Source of the DNA: Maratus speciosus
Lineage: Eukaryota; Arthropoda; Arachnida; Araneae; Salticidae
Reading direction: 5' to 3'
Assembly: GCA_963932465.1 (NCBI GenBank)
Contig: OZ010786.1
Span: 595,933,038-595,997,037 of the forward strand
Length of the DNA: 64,000 bases
Positions 22,904 through 33,909 of the stretch are shown here, in pieces. Position 1 is the first letter of the stretch, and every line of letters starts with the position of its first letter. The position numbers were made by a program, and so were the translations under genes. The notes below the pieces were generated by a model, which searched no databases, was not told the origin of the DNA, and saw only the letters and a program-made list of their open reading frames with translations.

Positions 22904-23144
22904 TTAAACACTAAACAAAAGAAACCCAAGTACCTATATTTGAAGTGTTGAACTATGAGCCCAAAACGAGTGATGTAGAAAACGCTGTAATTACCAGAAG
23001 TAGGAGTTTTTCTTTTTTTTCGCTCTCTTGAAAATTTGCTCTTTTACCAGTATTTTAATATAGAAATGTCCATTTTATTTAAACATAGAAATTATGTCTC
23101 TAGTAAATGTATTATGTCTATGTAAAAAGCGGAATTTTCTAGAA

Positions 23145-23803
23145 CAGTAGAATCTCGATTATCCGAAGTAATTGGGACCGACCCTCTTTCGGAAAATCGA
23201 AATTTTCGGATAATCGGAATGGTTCCATTTTAAGATTAAGGAGAAGTATATGCAATATTTCTTATTATGGTAACAAGTGCTTAATAAAAATGAAGCAATA
23301 TCAAAATAGAAACAAGAATAAATGACCTGAATTTTAATTTTGAAATTACGTAACTTTTAATTTTATCACAAGGATTTGAAAAAAATGTTTTGCTTGTCGC
23401 AGTTTCGATTGTCTTTGCTTTGAAGCTCTATCACGGAGTTTTTTAATATTATTAGTTCTTCAGTATCACAATCTTTCTGAAGTTCCAGCCATACCAAATC
23501 TTTTGCAAAACATTCAGAGCTTCAGATTTGCTAATTTGTTAGTTTTCTTCGTTTTACTCCGCAGCTTACGGGAGTTCAAGTTAAATTTAAAGGAACTCTA
23601 AGGAAAATTATAGGAAATATTTATATGTACTGGTAGTTCGGAAAGGACCGCTTGCACAGAAGGAATATGACAGTTAAAATAAAAAAAGGTTTCAAAATGG
23701 ATTTTTCACACAAGGCATGTGATAGAAAAAAAAGCTTTAAAAATGGATTTAGGTTAACCGAGAGTTTCGTTTAAAAGAGTTTCGGATAAAAGAGGTTCTA
23801 TTG
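23145..23803. mobile_element. pogo-like miniature element (CTCGATTATCCGA ends)
   Basis: The left end CAGTAGAATCTCGATTATCC is followed by TCGGATAATCGGAA. The right end contains TTTCGGATAAAAGAGGTTCT then ATTG, followed by TA. These are the familiar terminal motifs of pogo-group elements. No transposase frame remains. Confidence 0.55.
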
Positions 23804-24166
23804 TATTCATATATACCGTTGGAAGATTGCTCCTTCAATAATCGGACCATAACTGTAGTATAAGCTCCTACCGTAAACATGATCCGACTATAGCTATTTA
23901 GTTGAGAATTATCATAAGTTATGTGAGAGTTTTTATGTTGTAATTGTCCAAGAACTATATTCAGGTCTCCCAAGTGTTCCTTTTTCGATTATACCAGTAC
24001 TTGTGACGGAAGTTTCTTTCGTACTAAGTTTTTTATAACATTTGCAATAAAAATTAACTTCTAGTACGTTTCTACAAAATATCATGACAATTATCAGAAA
24101 AAAAAGGTTTTTCATTGATAAAATGGTATTCAAAAAACAGACCGAGTGGGGCGCTCATATGTTTAA

Positions 24167-24676
24167 CCCTTAAATGCCTGATTTTTCAAAAATCATTCTA
24201 ATAATTTTTTTCGGCTTTCATTTTTTAAATAAACCATGGGAAAAATACTTTTAAAAATCATATTTTGTTTTAAATATGGTCAAGGGCTAAAAAACAGTTT
24301 GTTAGTAATCGGAAATACTGGACTTTAATTGAAAAAATAATTTTCCTTCACAAAATTCTATAATATTAAACACACAAGAATTTTAGGAACTATAATAAGA
24401 AATAAATTTTACTTGCTCACTGCAGAATAAAGTAGGGTATTTCGCAAGCTTCGAAACAAAACAAAAAGAACAAGTAGCAGCAATTGAAAAAATAAATCTA
24501 TCTTTATTCTTAAACAGTACAACCGTTGCCATCTACATGTTGAAAATCGATTTAACAATGTTTTCAGAAAGTATTTTATTGGCAACATTAGGCATTATAG
24601 CTTCAATATTATTCTTATAGTATTTTAGAGCCTAAATTGGGTATGTTGCCGAAAAGCAACACCAGACATTTAAGGG
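24167..24676. mobile_element. TTAA element (CCCTTAAATGCCTG family)
   Basis: TTAA lies at 24163-24166 and 24677-24680. The ends are CCCTTAAATGCCTG and CAGACATTTAAGGG. The interior has no conserved frame. A related end begins at about 56519. Confidence 0.7.
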
Positions 24677-25058
24677 TTAAAGTCAAATTGGCAGAAAAGA
24701 AGTAAACATTTAATTATCTTTTTTAAAACGTGATAAATCGAAATATTCTGATGAATCTAATTATTATTATCTTTGATCCATTACGTTGGAAATGTACATC
24801 ACAGTTGAATGAATTTCTAATAAACACAAATTTTAATAAACGATTACGTACTATAGCGTCTAGAATATATCGTGTGGAAATCGCCTAGCTCAGTAGTACT
24901 TAAAAAAGTGCTAAAATATTGTATCCCTTAAATGTCAAACGATGCTGAAATCCAAGGAGTCGATGAAAGCGACATTTTCGTGGTTTTCTAAAACACCAAG
25001 ACGATTTGGTCAAGATGCTGTTATGATACTTTGTGTACATTGAAATTTGAAAATTTAA

Positions 25059-25274
25059 CTCTTTGAGGGGCAAGCAATTACGTTTGTGAAATGCTGAATT
25101 CCCACCAGGAACCAGGGACCAAAAACTGTGTCAGACGCGTTTCAAGTGATATTTTATAACTACCGAAAAAAGTATTTGAAGTACGCTGAGATTGAGACAG
25201 AATAATATTTGTGCTTAGAAAAATATATTTTGAAAATGACAGACACTTTTGTTGGACCCACATAACAGGAAATG
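25059..25274. mobile_element. TTAA-element copy, family of 20851
   Basis: TTAA lies at 25055-25058 and 25275-25278. The left end CTCTTTGAGGGGCAAGCAA resembles the 20851 copy. The right inverted end is not convincing, so the boundary is tentative. Confidence 0.35.
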
Positions 25275-25986
25275 TTAAACGCGAGTGGCAGTAAAGCTGA
25301 GCTTGCGGTGCCGCGCTGAAGATTCATTTATTGTCTTACGATACAAACAAAACGTAAACAGCATTGCAGTGCCTCGCGAAAGCTATCTTAAGATAAATTT
25401 CAACTGGATGCACGCGCAATCACAACAAATCTAACTGCAATAGACCCTCGCAAGACCACGTGACTCATAGCAAGTGTGCATTTGTTCGAAAAATTTTGGA
25501 GTAGTTAAAAAATTCTTATTCGTAGATAACTTGTGCAGCTTTAAAAGTACTATTTTGTTTGTTTATTAAAATATTTTTCTTTTTATATAATACGCGTTAC
25601 TTATATATAAAAATCATGGAAAGTAATATTTATATATATATATAGGCTATAAGCGCTGTATTACATACCTTTCAATAAATATGAGTTTCCATTCGAAACA
25701 AAAATCTGCAGGTATAACAGAATAACGGAAAATTATTGATTTTAATAAATATGATCTAGATTAACTCGTTTATACTCAAATATTGATTGAAGCAGAAATT
25801 TAAGATGCAAGTCAAAGTTGGTAGAGCATTGAAGTAATAATATGAAAGTATTGACTTTTGTAAATATATTTTGAAATATTAAGATGCACTAGATAGAATA
25901 ATGTTTTGGATTGGTACAGATGTTAAATAGTTTAGATAGTTAATACCTTATTTCATATCTTATTTGCTCTTTCACAGTTTTTTTAA

Positions 25987-26212
25987 CCCTTTCTCTGCGT
26001 AATTCTTCGCGATGAGCGTCTTTTACAGAATTTTTAATCTTTTATCACCGGTTCTTTAAAGCAGAAATTTTTGACTATTGTAATCGGGGATAATGCCCTG
26101 ATTAAATTAGACAAAGTTTTCGCTAAAAAATAACTTGTGGAAATAACCAAATAATACTACATTGATGGAGAAATGCATGGCCGAGTATATCTCGGGTTGC
26201 GCAACGAGAGGG
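25987..26212. mobile_element. TTAA miniature element (CTCGCTGCG family), copy 3
   Basis: TTAA lies at 25983-25986 and 26213-26216. The ends are CCCTTTCTCTGCG and CGCAACGAGAGGG. Internal TTATCACCGGTTCTTTAAA and CTGATTAAATTAGACAAAG match the other copies in inverse or direct arrangement. The right TTAA is shared with the next element. Confidence 0.7.
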
Positions 26213-26216
26213 TTAA

Positions 26217-26437
26217 CACGTCCACTGCCGCAAAAAATAAGAATTTTCAAATTTCTTCTTGAATGTCGCTTGCCGCCACAAATTCTGAAAGGTAAATTTC
26301 GATTTACTATAATACAGGAAAATTTTTGCCAGTAAATAAGGCATTTTTTTTAATTTTAAAATTTTGGTAAGAAAGTAATAAATTAAAGCGACGATTATTA
26401 AAGCTGCGAGTATACTCGTAGCGTGGCAGTCAATGCG
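26217..26437. mobile_element. TTAA miniature element (CACGTCCACTGCCGC ends)
   Basis: TTAA lies at 26213-26216 and 26438-26441. The left end CACGTCCACTGCCGC pairs roughly with GCGTGGCAGTCAATGCG. Internal CGCTTGCCGCCACAAATTCT resembles a degraded copy at 40540-40713. Confidence 0.6.
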
Positions 26438-26454
26438 TTAAGACACTGTTAAAC

Positions 26455-26775
26455 CTCTTTCATCTTCATTTTAATCTGTTATGCAATATACTGAAAAATT
26501 GATTTCATTTCCTGCTCTCCTAATTTTGTTTCTTCACTATTAGTAACCATTTCAGTTTTCATTTCTTCCATATTAGTAGCTACATTAGTTTTCACTTCAT
26601 CTGCTCAAACTTTCATTGCTTTTCCCAATCTATTTTTCTTTTATTTCATTTCGTCCTTATCCGCAGTTATATCCGTTTTCAGTTCAGTTAAGTTTACCGG
26701 CCTTTTACATTCGAGATATTTCCTCATTGATCCATCCATGATTCTACGCATTTAATCAAACCGTTCCTCGATAAA
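26455..26775 (-). pseudogene. Coiled-coil gag-like retroelement fragment, broken
   Basis: On the minus strand, joined frame pieces read MRRIMDGSMRKYLECKRP, LTELKTDITADKDEMK, then after stops ADEVKTNVATNMEEMK and TEMVTNSEETKLGEQ. The heptad-like EEMKTE repeats resemble the N-terminal coiled coils of arthropod retroelement Gag proteins. There is no zinc knuckle, protease or RT nearby and two in-frame stops are present. The identity is inference from composition and periodicity; it could equally be a fragment of a host coiled-coil pseudogene. Confidence 0.3.
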
Positions 26776-26952
26776 CGTAAAATGTTGAAAAATGTTCGGC
26801 TTTCAGTTTCAAGAAAGTTTATTCGGAAGTAAAAAGGAAAATTGCGTCCATGGATGTAGTTTATTACATAAACATTCCATAAATGCAATGTAAAACTCTC
26901 AATTCGTATAATAAATTTTAAGTAAATAGTATCGCAAATTCAGAAAGCACGA

Positions 26953-26974
26953 CCCCCCCCCACCCCCACCCCCC
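26953..26974 (+). repeat. C-rich tract
   Basis: 21 C within 22 positions interrupted only by single A residues, giving a G-quadruplex-compatible minus strand. Possibly partly a sequencing or assembly compression. Confidence 0.6.
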
Positions 26975-26979
26975 AAAAA

Positions 26980-28345
26980 ATCATAGTTGATTATTAACAA
27001 AAAATTGCTCGATACTAAAAATTAAGCTAACGTAATTATGCACTCCTCAGGTAATCAGCCACACCTCAGGTAACTCGATTTCCTACCAGAATTCATTTTA
27101 AATAAAAAGTGACTTACTTCTGCTTAGCACTTATCTAACTTTTTTTTTTTCAATAAAATTTCCGGTTTGTAAAATACTTAACTAAGCCGCTGCGGATACG
27201 CAGGAAATAACGGTAAACGTCTCCAGATAGTTCTTATTCATATAGAAACTATTGAAGACGCTAACGAAAGTAGAACGGATTATGTATTTTTGGTTGCCCT
27301 TAATTTTTCTAAAAAATTCTCTATATTTCTTTTAATTTTCAGTTTTGGGCTGTCGTTTTTTGATTTATCCGAAAAAGCATTTGGAGAATTTTGGCCGCAA
27401 AATCCCCAGGTTATCAAAACAGCTCCCCATATTGGCACTAAGGTGTACCATAAAATAGCAGAATATATGGGCTTTGCGGACTAATTTTAAATTTGTTTTT
27501 TACACATTCTCTTATTAGATTTTCCTTATACTGATTTGAGTAAGTTTGTCATTTTAGGATTTTCTTTTATTTAAAATTTCTTAATGTAAATGTGGGACAT
27601 TAAAATTCAATGGGACATCTTGTTAAACCCCTTTTTTACTTGATTTTATTAAATAGTAACATAATATTAAAATTGTATGTTATTTTCCCATTTTCAGAAA
27701 ACTCAATTTATTATCTCAAGAAGTTATGGCAGGTAGTTGATCGTATAAGCAAAAAAGAAGTTTATATTATCCAAACAAAATGCAATATATTCCAAATTTT
27801 TCATAAAGAACAATTATGCAACGTGCAATCTATGATTGCAATCTATTGCAATCTATGCAATTATGTTATGTCTGTAACGTGTTTCCTAATCTAACACTTG
27901 TTTGAAATTCAAAATAGTTACTTCTGAAAATTTCTTAACATCGTTTCCAGCAGAGATTCTTAGTTTTATATAAAGTTAGTTTTATATATCTTAACAGTTT
28001 GTAAAATTATTATATGTCAAAAAATGATGAATGGTGCTTCTGAAACTTTTGCAGACATTGTAATTATCTGCTATTTTTTCTAAAAACTCGTAGAAACTAT
28101 ATTTCTCTAAGTTTATATTTCAAAGAAGTTATGGCTTGCATAATTCCTATAAAGTAGCATAATATTAAGTGGTTCATTACTATAAAGGTAAACTCAATCT
28201 GTTTTGTTTTAAGTGAACGGTAGGGGGAGTTTTATAAATAAAATATCTTTAAAAGAATCTAACAAATAAATGTAGATTTATAAATCAGTAGATATAATTT
28301 CATTCTTTAGGAAACAATATGAAACACTGCAAAATGTCTGACTAA
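26980..28345. other. AT-rich stretch with no recognised gene
   Basis: Small frames at 27290-27484 and 27610-27894 show no domain and no splice-supported structure that I can defend. Confidence 0.4.
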
Positions 28346-28350
28346 TTTAA

Positions 28351-28771
28351 ACCCTTTGCGGCCGAGTTTCAGCAAATTCGGCCCAAGCTTTATCTACATA
28401 GTTTTATTTTTATATTCTCCTGCACCACTATATTTTAAAAGTAAAGCTTTCGGTAAATTTTTCTTGCCATTTTGTTAAAATGCAAGTAAATATTTCTATA
28501 AAAAAGTGGTGCAATCCGAATAAATTCGTGTAAGGGATGCAGGTGCCTGGAAGCAGTGTTGCTACTGGGCTACTTTTTTTTAATTCAGATTTCTTGAATG
28601 GCACCACTTTTTTGAAACGAAAAAATTCCCTTTGTTTCCACCTTAATTAATATGCCATCAAATAAGTCGCATTTTACCATTTCAAAAAAGTGGTGCCATT
28701 CAAGAATCTGAATTTTTAAAAAAGTAGCCCATCTGGCAACACTGCCTGGAAGTACTTCGACCACAAAGGGA
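28351..28771. mobile_element. TTAA element (CCCTTTGCGGCCGAG family) with nested hAT element
   Basis: TTAA at 28347-28350 is followed by ACCCTTTGCGGCCGAG. The right end reads CTTCGACCACAAAGGG, with a degenerate flank ATAA. The inverted ends match over about 14 of 16 bases. The hAT-type element at 28554-28744 is inserted inside. Confidence 0.65.
28554..28744. mobile_element. hAT-type 191-bp foldback element with 8-bp target duplication
   Basis: The ends are CAGTGTTGC and GCAACACTG, and most of its length pairs as a hairpin (TGGCACCACTTTTTTGAAA against its complement). It is flanked by perfect 8-bp direct repeats CCTGGAAG (28546-28553 and 28745-28752), the hAT signature. A fragment of the same family may lie at 20026-20065. 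Confidence 0.75.
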
Positions 28772-29014
28772 TAAAGAAAATGCATTAAATTTTTTTTAGC
28801 CTTTTCTGCAGAACAATACGCCCTTAACACTTTGAAGGATGGTATATTATACATACCCAATGTGATTACACTATTTAGAATTTCCTAGGAATCTTGCACC
28901 ACTATTTCTGATTTGGTCGACATCTATACCGACAAATATAGTGTATTTTGTATCTTAGGGCCAGTGGTTTAGAAAGACAAGCTGGGGCACTGAAGTGGTC
29001 ATACACCTTATAAG

Positions 29015-29680
29015 CTGTTCGCAAATAGTCGCTTAGCAGGATGTGAAGTTCCGATCGCTTTACGAGGCGCCTGTGTACAATAGAACTACGAAAAATCAAG
29101 AAAATTATACAAAAAGCGCAGTCGCAGAGCTCGGTTTTGGCGGAATATTTCCAAATTCAAGGAGGACCTGCTTGGCATAATCACAAACATACACAAGAAA
29201 TTTGGTTCAATTCTATGCATAAATTCGAACACTTTTCGATGGTACAATAATGAAAATGGCACAAAAATCGCTTCTAAAGCGCCCCCTTTCGTCGAAATGT
29301 TCCCAAATTAAAGAGCATCTTCTTGCCATGGCCAAAAACATACACAAAAATTGGTTCAAATCTGTGCATAACTTCATACACTTTTTGAGGGTTCAATAAT
29401 GCAAATGGCACAAAAATCACTATTACAGCGCCTCCTTCCGTCGACATTTTTCCAGATTAAGGGAGGACCTGCTCGCCATAGCCAGAAACACAAAAGAAAT
29501 TGGTTCAATTCTATGCCCCATACACTGTTTGAGGGTACAATGGCGACATACGTTCACACGGGCACACAGACAGACAGACATTTTCTATAAACATTTTTTG
29601 AAGAATGTCTGACCCCTGAATTGTGTAAATCCGTCGAAAACCGGAAATCTAAAAAAAGTTTGATTACAATCAGTGCGATT
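29015..29680 (+). repeat. Dispersed repeat R3, copy 2
   Basis: Same landmarks as 2690-3262, with three internal units of about 140 bp (starting near 29140, 29281 and 29430) instead of two. Ends near GAAAACCGGAAATC without a long A-tail. Confidence 0.62.
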
Positions 29681-29789
29681 AGAAATTATGAGACCACTAA
29701 CAAATTTGTGCGCTTCTGAAGAAGAACACACAATATGCAAATTTTAGCGTGTGCATTTAAAATTCATCGTAGAACGTTTTCTGTTTTAA

Positions 29790-30190
29790 CCTCATGAGAC
29801 CCTGCGTCCATTCTATTGGACATTTTTATTTTTTATGTAAAATGCTTAATTTCAGTTGGAACTTGTAAATATTTGCTGTCCATTATACTAGATAGTCTAG
29901 TGCTGCTATCTGTATGCCGAAATAATAAAAAAAAAATGCAATTAAATATGTATTTTAGTCATTTAAAAGTGGCAGGCAACATAGAAAGACTGTTGAAGGT
30001 AATCAGACAGTTTTAACGCTAATTTTATATATATTTTAAAAGTATTTTTATATTAATGCTACAAACATCTAATGTTAAATGTTGTATCAATGAAATGACA
30101 TCGCACTTTAAGTAATCTAATGTATATTTTAGAAAATAAACAACTTTTTTTTTTTTAATGTCCATTCTATTGGACATTGGGTCTTCATCA
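29790..30190. mobile_element. TTAA element with GTCCATTCTATTGGAC subterminal palindromes
   Basis: Left TTAA at 29786-29789. The ends CCTCATGAGACCC and GGGTCTTCATCA are inverted. Each end carries the palindrome GTCCATTCTATTGGAC. The right TTAA has decayed to GTTA. A lone end of the same family is at 31838-31870. Confidence 0.62.
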
Positions 30191-30519
30191 GTTATTTTTA
30201 TTCATATTAGACTCTTTTTGTATACTGAAGAGATACATTAGTTTTTACTTAAAAATCAACACAGTATTGAAACAAATAATAGATACAAAAGTAGATAATA
30301 TATATTCGTAAATAAATAAATAAAAAAATAAATATTATCATAGAAATGTATATTTTTACTGATAAAATACTTGTTCTAAATCAGTACATTGTTAAATTTT
30401 GGACTTCTGTGATTTTTTTTTTTGTGTGTGTGCAGCATTTGGTAAATAAAGATAATTAACCCTTTATTATGTTTTATTCTTATTTATAACTGTTTTTGGT
30501 ATTATTTTTCTGCTAGTAT

Positions 30520-31775
30520 ACTATTTATAATTGAATTGAATTAATAAATTTAATCATACTTAATTAAGAAAATATAATTAAAGATAACAGCATAAGATTC
30601 TAAATAAACTCATTTTGATTTCTTTCAAATTTTTTCTTGGCATTTACTTGCCAATTGTGGTAGCTGTGCCACTATTTATTATCATATCCTAACAAACAAA
30701 TTACTGATGTAGGGGAGAGTTAAAAAACAAAACATATTGTTATTATTTTTTTATTATTATTACTAAATTGATCAACACGTTTGTTTGTTAAAATACACTT
30801 TTTCTATTTGATGATGCAAAAATTGAATTTATGTGATATTTGGAAGTGACATATAAACCATAAAAACACACTTCTGATGTCAACAAAGTTTGTAGTGAAA
30901 GAAATAGGAACTTGACGCTAAAAATCTGGTTTTTGAAGCCTATGTAGCGATCTCATCTTACTTGATAAGTATAAAATAAAATAAGTAAGCATGAAATGCA
31001 ACTTGTATTTGTATATTCTTTCAACTATAAAAAATAAATGCAAGCTTTTTATATTATTTTACAGCTCTTAAGTTGTTTATAATTAAATTAGTAAATTTAA
31101 TCGAATTTAAAGAGAAATAAAAATTTAAGGAAAATATAACTGAAGATAATAATTAAGATTATAAATAAACTGCATTTTATTTCTTTTTAATTTCCTTTGG
31201 CATCCAAATGTCAAATGTCATAACCGCGCCACTAACTTTATAATTTTTTTTTAGAAAAAAACTTTTATTGATGTGTTAGATTTTTTAAAACTCATTTTTA
31301 AAAAACTATTTAAAAAGTCACTAAATAGATTTATACTTTTCAAATAAATTTCATCCAAAAATACTTTTTCTCTTTGATAATGAAAAAAAAATAGATTTTG
31401 CAATATTTACAGGTGATGAATGAACGATAAAAGCACATTTATAATGAAAGATTATATAACTGAAGATAATAATTTAAGATTATAAATAAACTGCGTTTTA
31501 TTTCTTTTTAATTTCCTTTTGGCATCCAAATGTCAATTGTGATAACCGTGCCACTAACTAATTATAATTTTATTTAGAAAAAAACTTTTATTAATGTGAT
31601 GGATTTTTTTTTTATTCCTTTAAAAAATACTATTTAAAAATCACTAAATTTATTTATACTTTTCAAATAAATCTCATCCAAAAATACTTTTGTTTCTTTG
31701 ATAATGAAAAAACTATAATTGTGCAATATTTAATGGTGATGTATGAACGATAAAAACACATTTATAATGAAATAA
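30520..31775 (+). repeat. Array of three diverged direct repeats, about 320 bp each
   Basis: Units start near 30555, 31131 and 31451. The last two are adjacent (31131-31450 and 31451-31771) and share ATAACTGAAGATAATAA, TTTATTTCTTTTTAATTTCC and CATCCAAATGTCAA. The first is more diverged and separated by about 250 bp. The array lies between two ends of the GTCCATTCTATTGGAC element family, so it may be the interior of a larger relative. Confidence 0.6.
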
Positions 31776-31837
31776 TATTTTGCAATTAAGAATTTTTCAT
31801 TCAGAATCATGTAATTCAATAATATGGTTTTTACAGG

Positions 31838-31870
31838 ACTAAGACCCAATGTCCATTATATTGGACCGGC
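31838..31870. mobile_element. Isolated end of the GTCCATTCTATTGGAC element family
   Basis: ACTAAGACCCAATGTCCAT then TATATTGGAC matches the end of the element at 29790-30190. Confidence 0.5.
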
Positions 31871-32211
31871 CAAAACTCTATATATTTTTCAGTTTTAAAA
31901 ATAAATGAATATATATAAAGTTTTCTAGCCCCGTAAAGAGCCTTAATCCTAAAAATGGTAAAATTTGCGAGAAAAATGTGAGCTTGGGTATCAAAAGGAT
32001 AATTGCTGCATTCAAATTTACGTTACATTTTATTAAAATCTTCTATTTTTTTTTTAATGTAAATAAGGTGCCTGTGAAGATCACCTCAGGAAATTAACAT
32101 GTTATACGTCACATCATAATAATTATAAAACGTACGCGATTGTATATCGTGAAAGTATTCCCGAGAACAAAGGTGCAGGTTTAGATTGTGTTATTTACGA
32201 TATATTTGAAG

Positions 32212-32490
32212 ATGTCACGGGGTGAGGAGTTGTCTGCGACCGAAGTAAGAAAAATCCGATGTTATAAGGGTGCTGGTAAATGTGAACAAGAGATAGTTCG
32301 GTTAATGTAGCGTTCTAAAACTGTCATTCACAATGAAATAATTAGAAAAAAGGATTCAAATAAAATAAAACGATCTGGAAGAAAAAGGATATTGACAGCA
32401 CTGGATGATCGACAAATATCTCGATTATGAACTCAAAAATGTCTTTCAAGTCGGGAAATTTCGGAAAATTCATAACTTTTAGCAATCGAT
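32212..32490 (+). pseudogene. Tc3-like transposase N-terminal helix-turn-helix remnant
   Basis: The frame from ATG 32212 reads MSRGEELSATEVRKIRCY, then KGAGKCEQEIVRLM, a stop, RSKTVIHNEI, KIKRSGRKRIL and LDDRQISRL. This is the paired-type helix-turn-helix layout of Tc1/Tc3 transposases: an acidic start, a G-x-S-type turn before IARLL, then the GRxR minor-groove motif (here SGRKR) between two DNA-binding subdomains. The DDE catalytic domain is missing and at least two stops are present. No terminal repeats were seen close by. Confidence 0.6.
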
Positions 32491-32493
32491 TTA

Positions 32494-32646
32494 ACACTTT
32501 GTCTGCCGTCACATTTTTCAAAATCCGTTTCCAGGTGCTTCCTACGTTTTCTCTTCCTACATAAGTTTTTCAAATAACAAATATTATCAGGATGTATAAG
32601 TATGAAATCTACTCATAATTAATAAAATAATATTGATTTTGAAGTA
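32494..32646. mobile_element. TTAA-element left end fragment
   Basis: TTAACACTTTGTCTGCCGTC at about 32490 is a typical TTAA-element start. No right end was found; the Tigger element begins at 32647 and may have split it. Confidence 0.3.
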
Positions 32647-33509
32647 CAGTCGGACCTCTATTTAACGATCCTCTATTTTGCGAACTTTTCCTTAGAACAA
32701 AGAACATTTTGCGAATTTCTTCGTAAAATAATCTCCAAATAGCGAAGTGCATTCTCTATTTAACGAACGTTTTCGTGGGATCTAATTTTTTTTTCTCCCT
32801 ATTTCTCAAAACATTATTGGGCATTTCAAGCTTATTCTTTCTTTTAACACATTTTATGATGAACAATGACCAGGAACAGGTCTTACTAGGCATCTAACTC
32901 AGCGAGAACAGTAAAGTCGCTGTGATTCTTTGCTTTTCTTCGAAGAAGTGCAAACTTTCAATATCCCCCTTTAATCCCCAATGGAGCTGCACCGTGTCCC
33001 TAAACTAGAGTCTCCTGTTTTCTAGATTGTTGATCAGTCCTCCTGGTAATTTCGGTTCTTGTAGCTCGAAAATGTCAAAGCGAAAGTGCCTGAGCATCAA
33101 AGAAAAAAAAATTCTTGATGAGGTGGATAAAGGTGTGAAGAAAAGGAATATTGCTTTAAAATTTGGTGTTCCTCCAAACAGCTTATCAACCATAATAAAA
33201 AACCGTGATTTTAATGTAAAATTATTTTTTTAGCTGAAAATACAATTTATTTCCAGACGGCAATGTTTTGTTTCGTTCTTATTTCTCTTGCAGATTTCTT
33301 TTTGATGGGTAAAATAAATAAAACAAATAAATATATACTATAAAAAAAGTGTGATCAATTACTTTTTAAAATTATATTTATTGTTTATGGACTTAAAATA
33401 TGTTTTATATAGTTTAAAGTTTTTAAAAGGTGACACGCTATTTAACGAATTTTCCTTATGACGAATTTTTTTCGGGATTTAGGGACTTCGTTAAATAGAG
33501 GTTCGACTA
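32647..33509 (+). mobile_element. Tigger-like element, 863 bp, TA-flanked
   Basis: Inverted ends CAGTCGGACCTCTATTTAAC and GTTAAATAGAGGTTCGACTA are flanked by TA (32645-32646 and 33510-33511). Subterminal words CTATTTAACGAAC and CTATTTTGCGAAC recur at both ends. It contains a truncated transposase start with a CENP-B-type DNA-binding domain. Confidence 0.75.
33072..33233 (+). pseudogene. Tigger transposase N-terminus (CENP-B/psq helix-turn-helix), truncated
   Basis: A 53-codon frame begins MSKRKCLSIKEKKILDEV and continues with DKGVKKRNIALKFGVPPN and STIIKNRD. This is the psq-type helix-turn-helix seen at the start of CENP-B and Tigger/pogo transposases: a basic start, LS..EK..IL, then IA.KFGVP...LSTI.KNRD. 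It binds the element's own ends. The frame stops right after this domain; the second HTH and the DDE domain are absent, so only a DNA-binding peptide could be made. I chose the ATG at 33072 over the upstream 33027 because similarity starts there. Confidence 0.65.
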
Positions 33510-33526
33510 TAGTTAAGCGAATGGTG

Positions 33527-33605
33527 AGAAATTTTGTTCCGCAGGGACGGGCAAACATGTCGGCATCCACAGCGTCTATTGCGATTGTAATTCTGGCTTT
33601 TACGT
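33527..33605 (-). pseudogene. Transposase C-terminal fragment
   Basis: The minus strand reads VSNVDDVKARITIAIDAVDADMF, broken here as VSNVDDVKARI and TIAIDAVDADMF, after a stop. The ITxAIxxVDxDM pattern is typical of the C-terminal helices of Tc3/mariner-like transposases in arthropods. It is very short and could be the tail of the element whose start is at 32212, in inverted orientation. Confidence 0.35.
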
Positions 33606-33909
33606 CATCAACGTTCGACACTTATCTCTTTTAATCAACGTCATTTACAAATCATCAAAGGTAAATGTCCATCGGCGTCAGGCTTGCCAGATTTGGCCTC
33701 TTATTTATTCTGAAACTTTCCAGTACCAGAAAATCTGTATAGTATTCTTTTCTTTATTTAATGACAGACGTTTTTTGATTACCTAAAGTAAAAATTCTTC
33801 TTGCAGAATTTCTAACACGAATTCGAAGTTTTTAAATTGAAAGTAGGGGTCAAACTGGGAAACCCAAAATGACGTTATATCAAGCGAACAAGGAATTGGT
33901 AGCTTAGGT

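Noticed and set aside
23749..24133. Two overlapping minus-strand frames (74 and 66 codons)
   Set aside because: Partly inside the pogo-like element, no recognised motif, and composition as in the surrounding AT-rich DNA.
29015..29680. Possible CRISPR-like array because of regularly spaced similar words
   Set aside because: The repeated units are about 140 bp, diverged and without short identical repeats and unique spacers; this is a minisatellite-like part of R3 in a eukaryotic genome.
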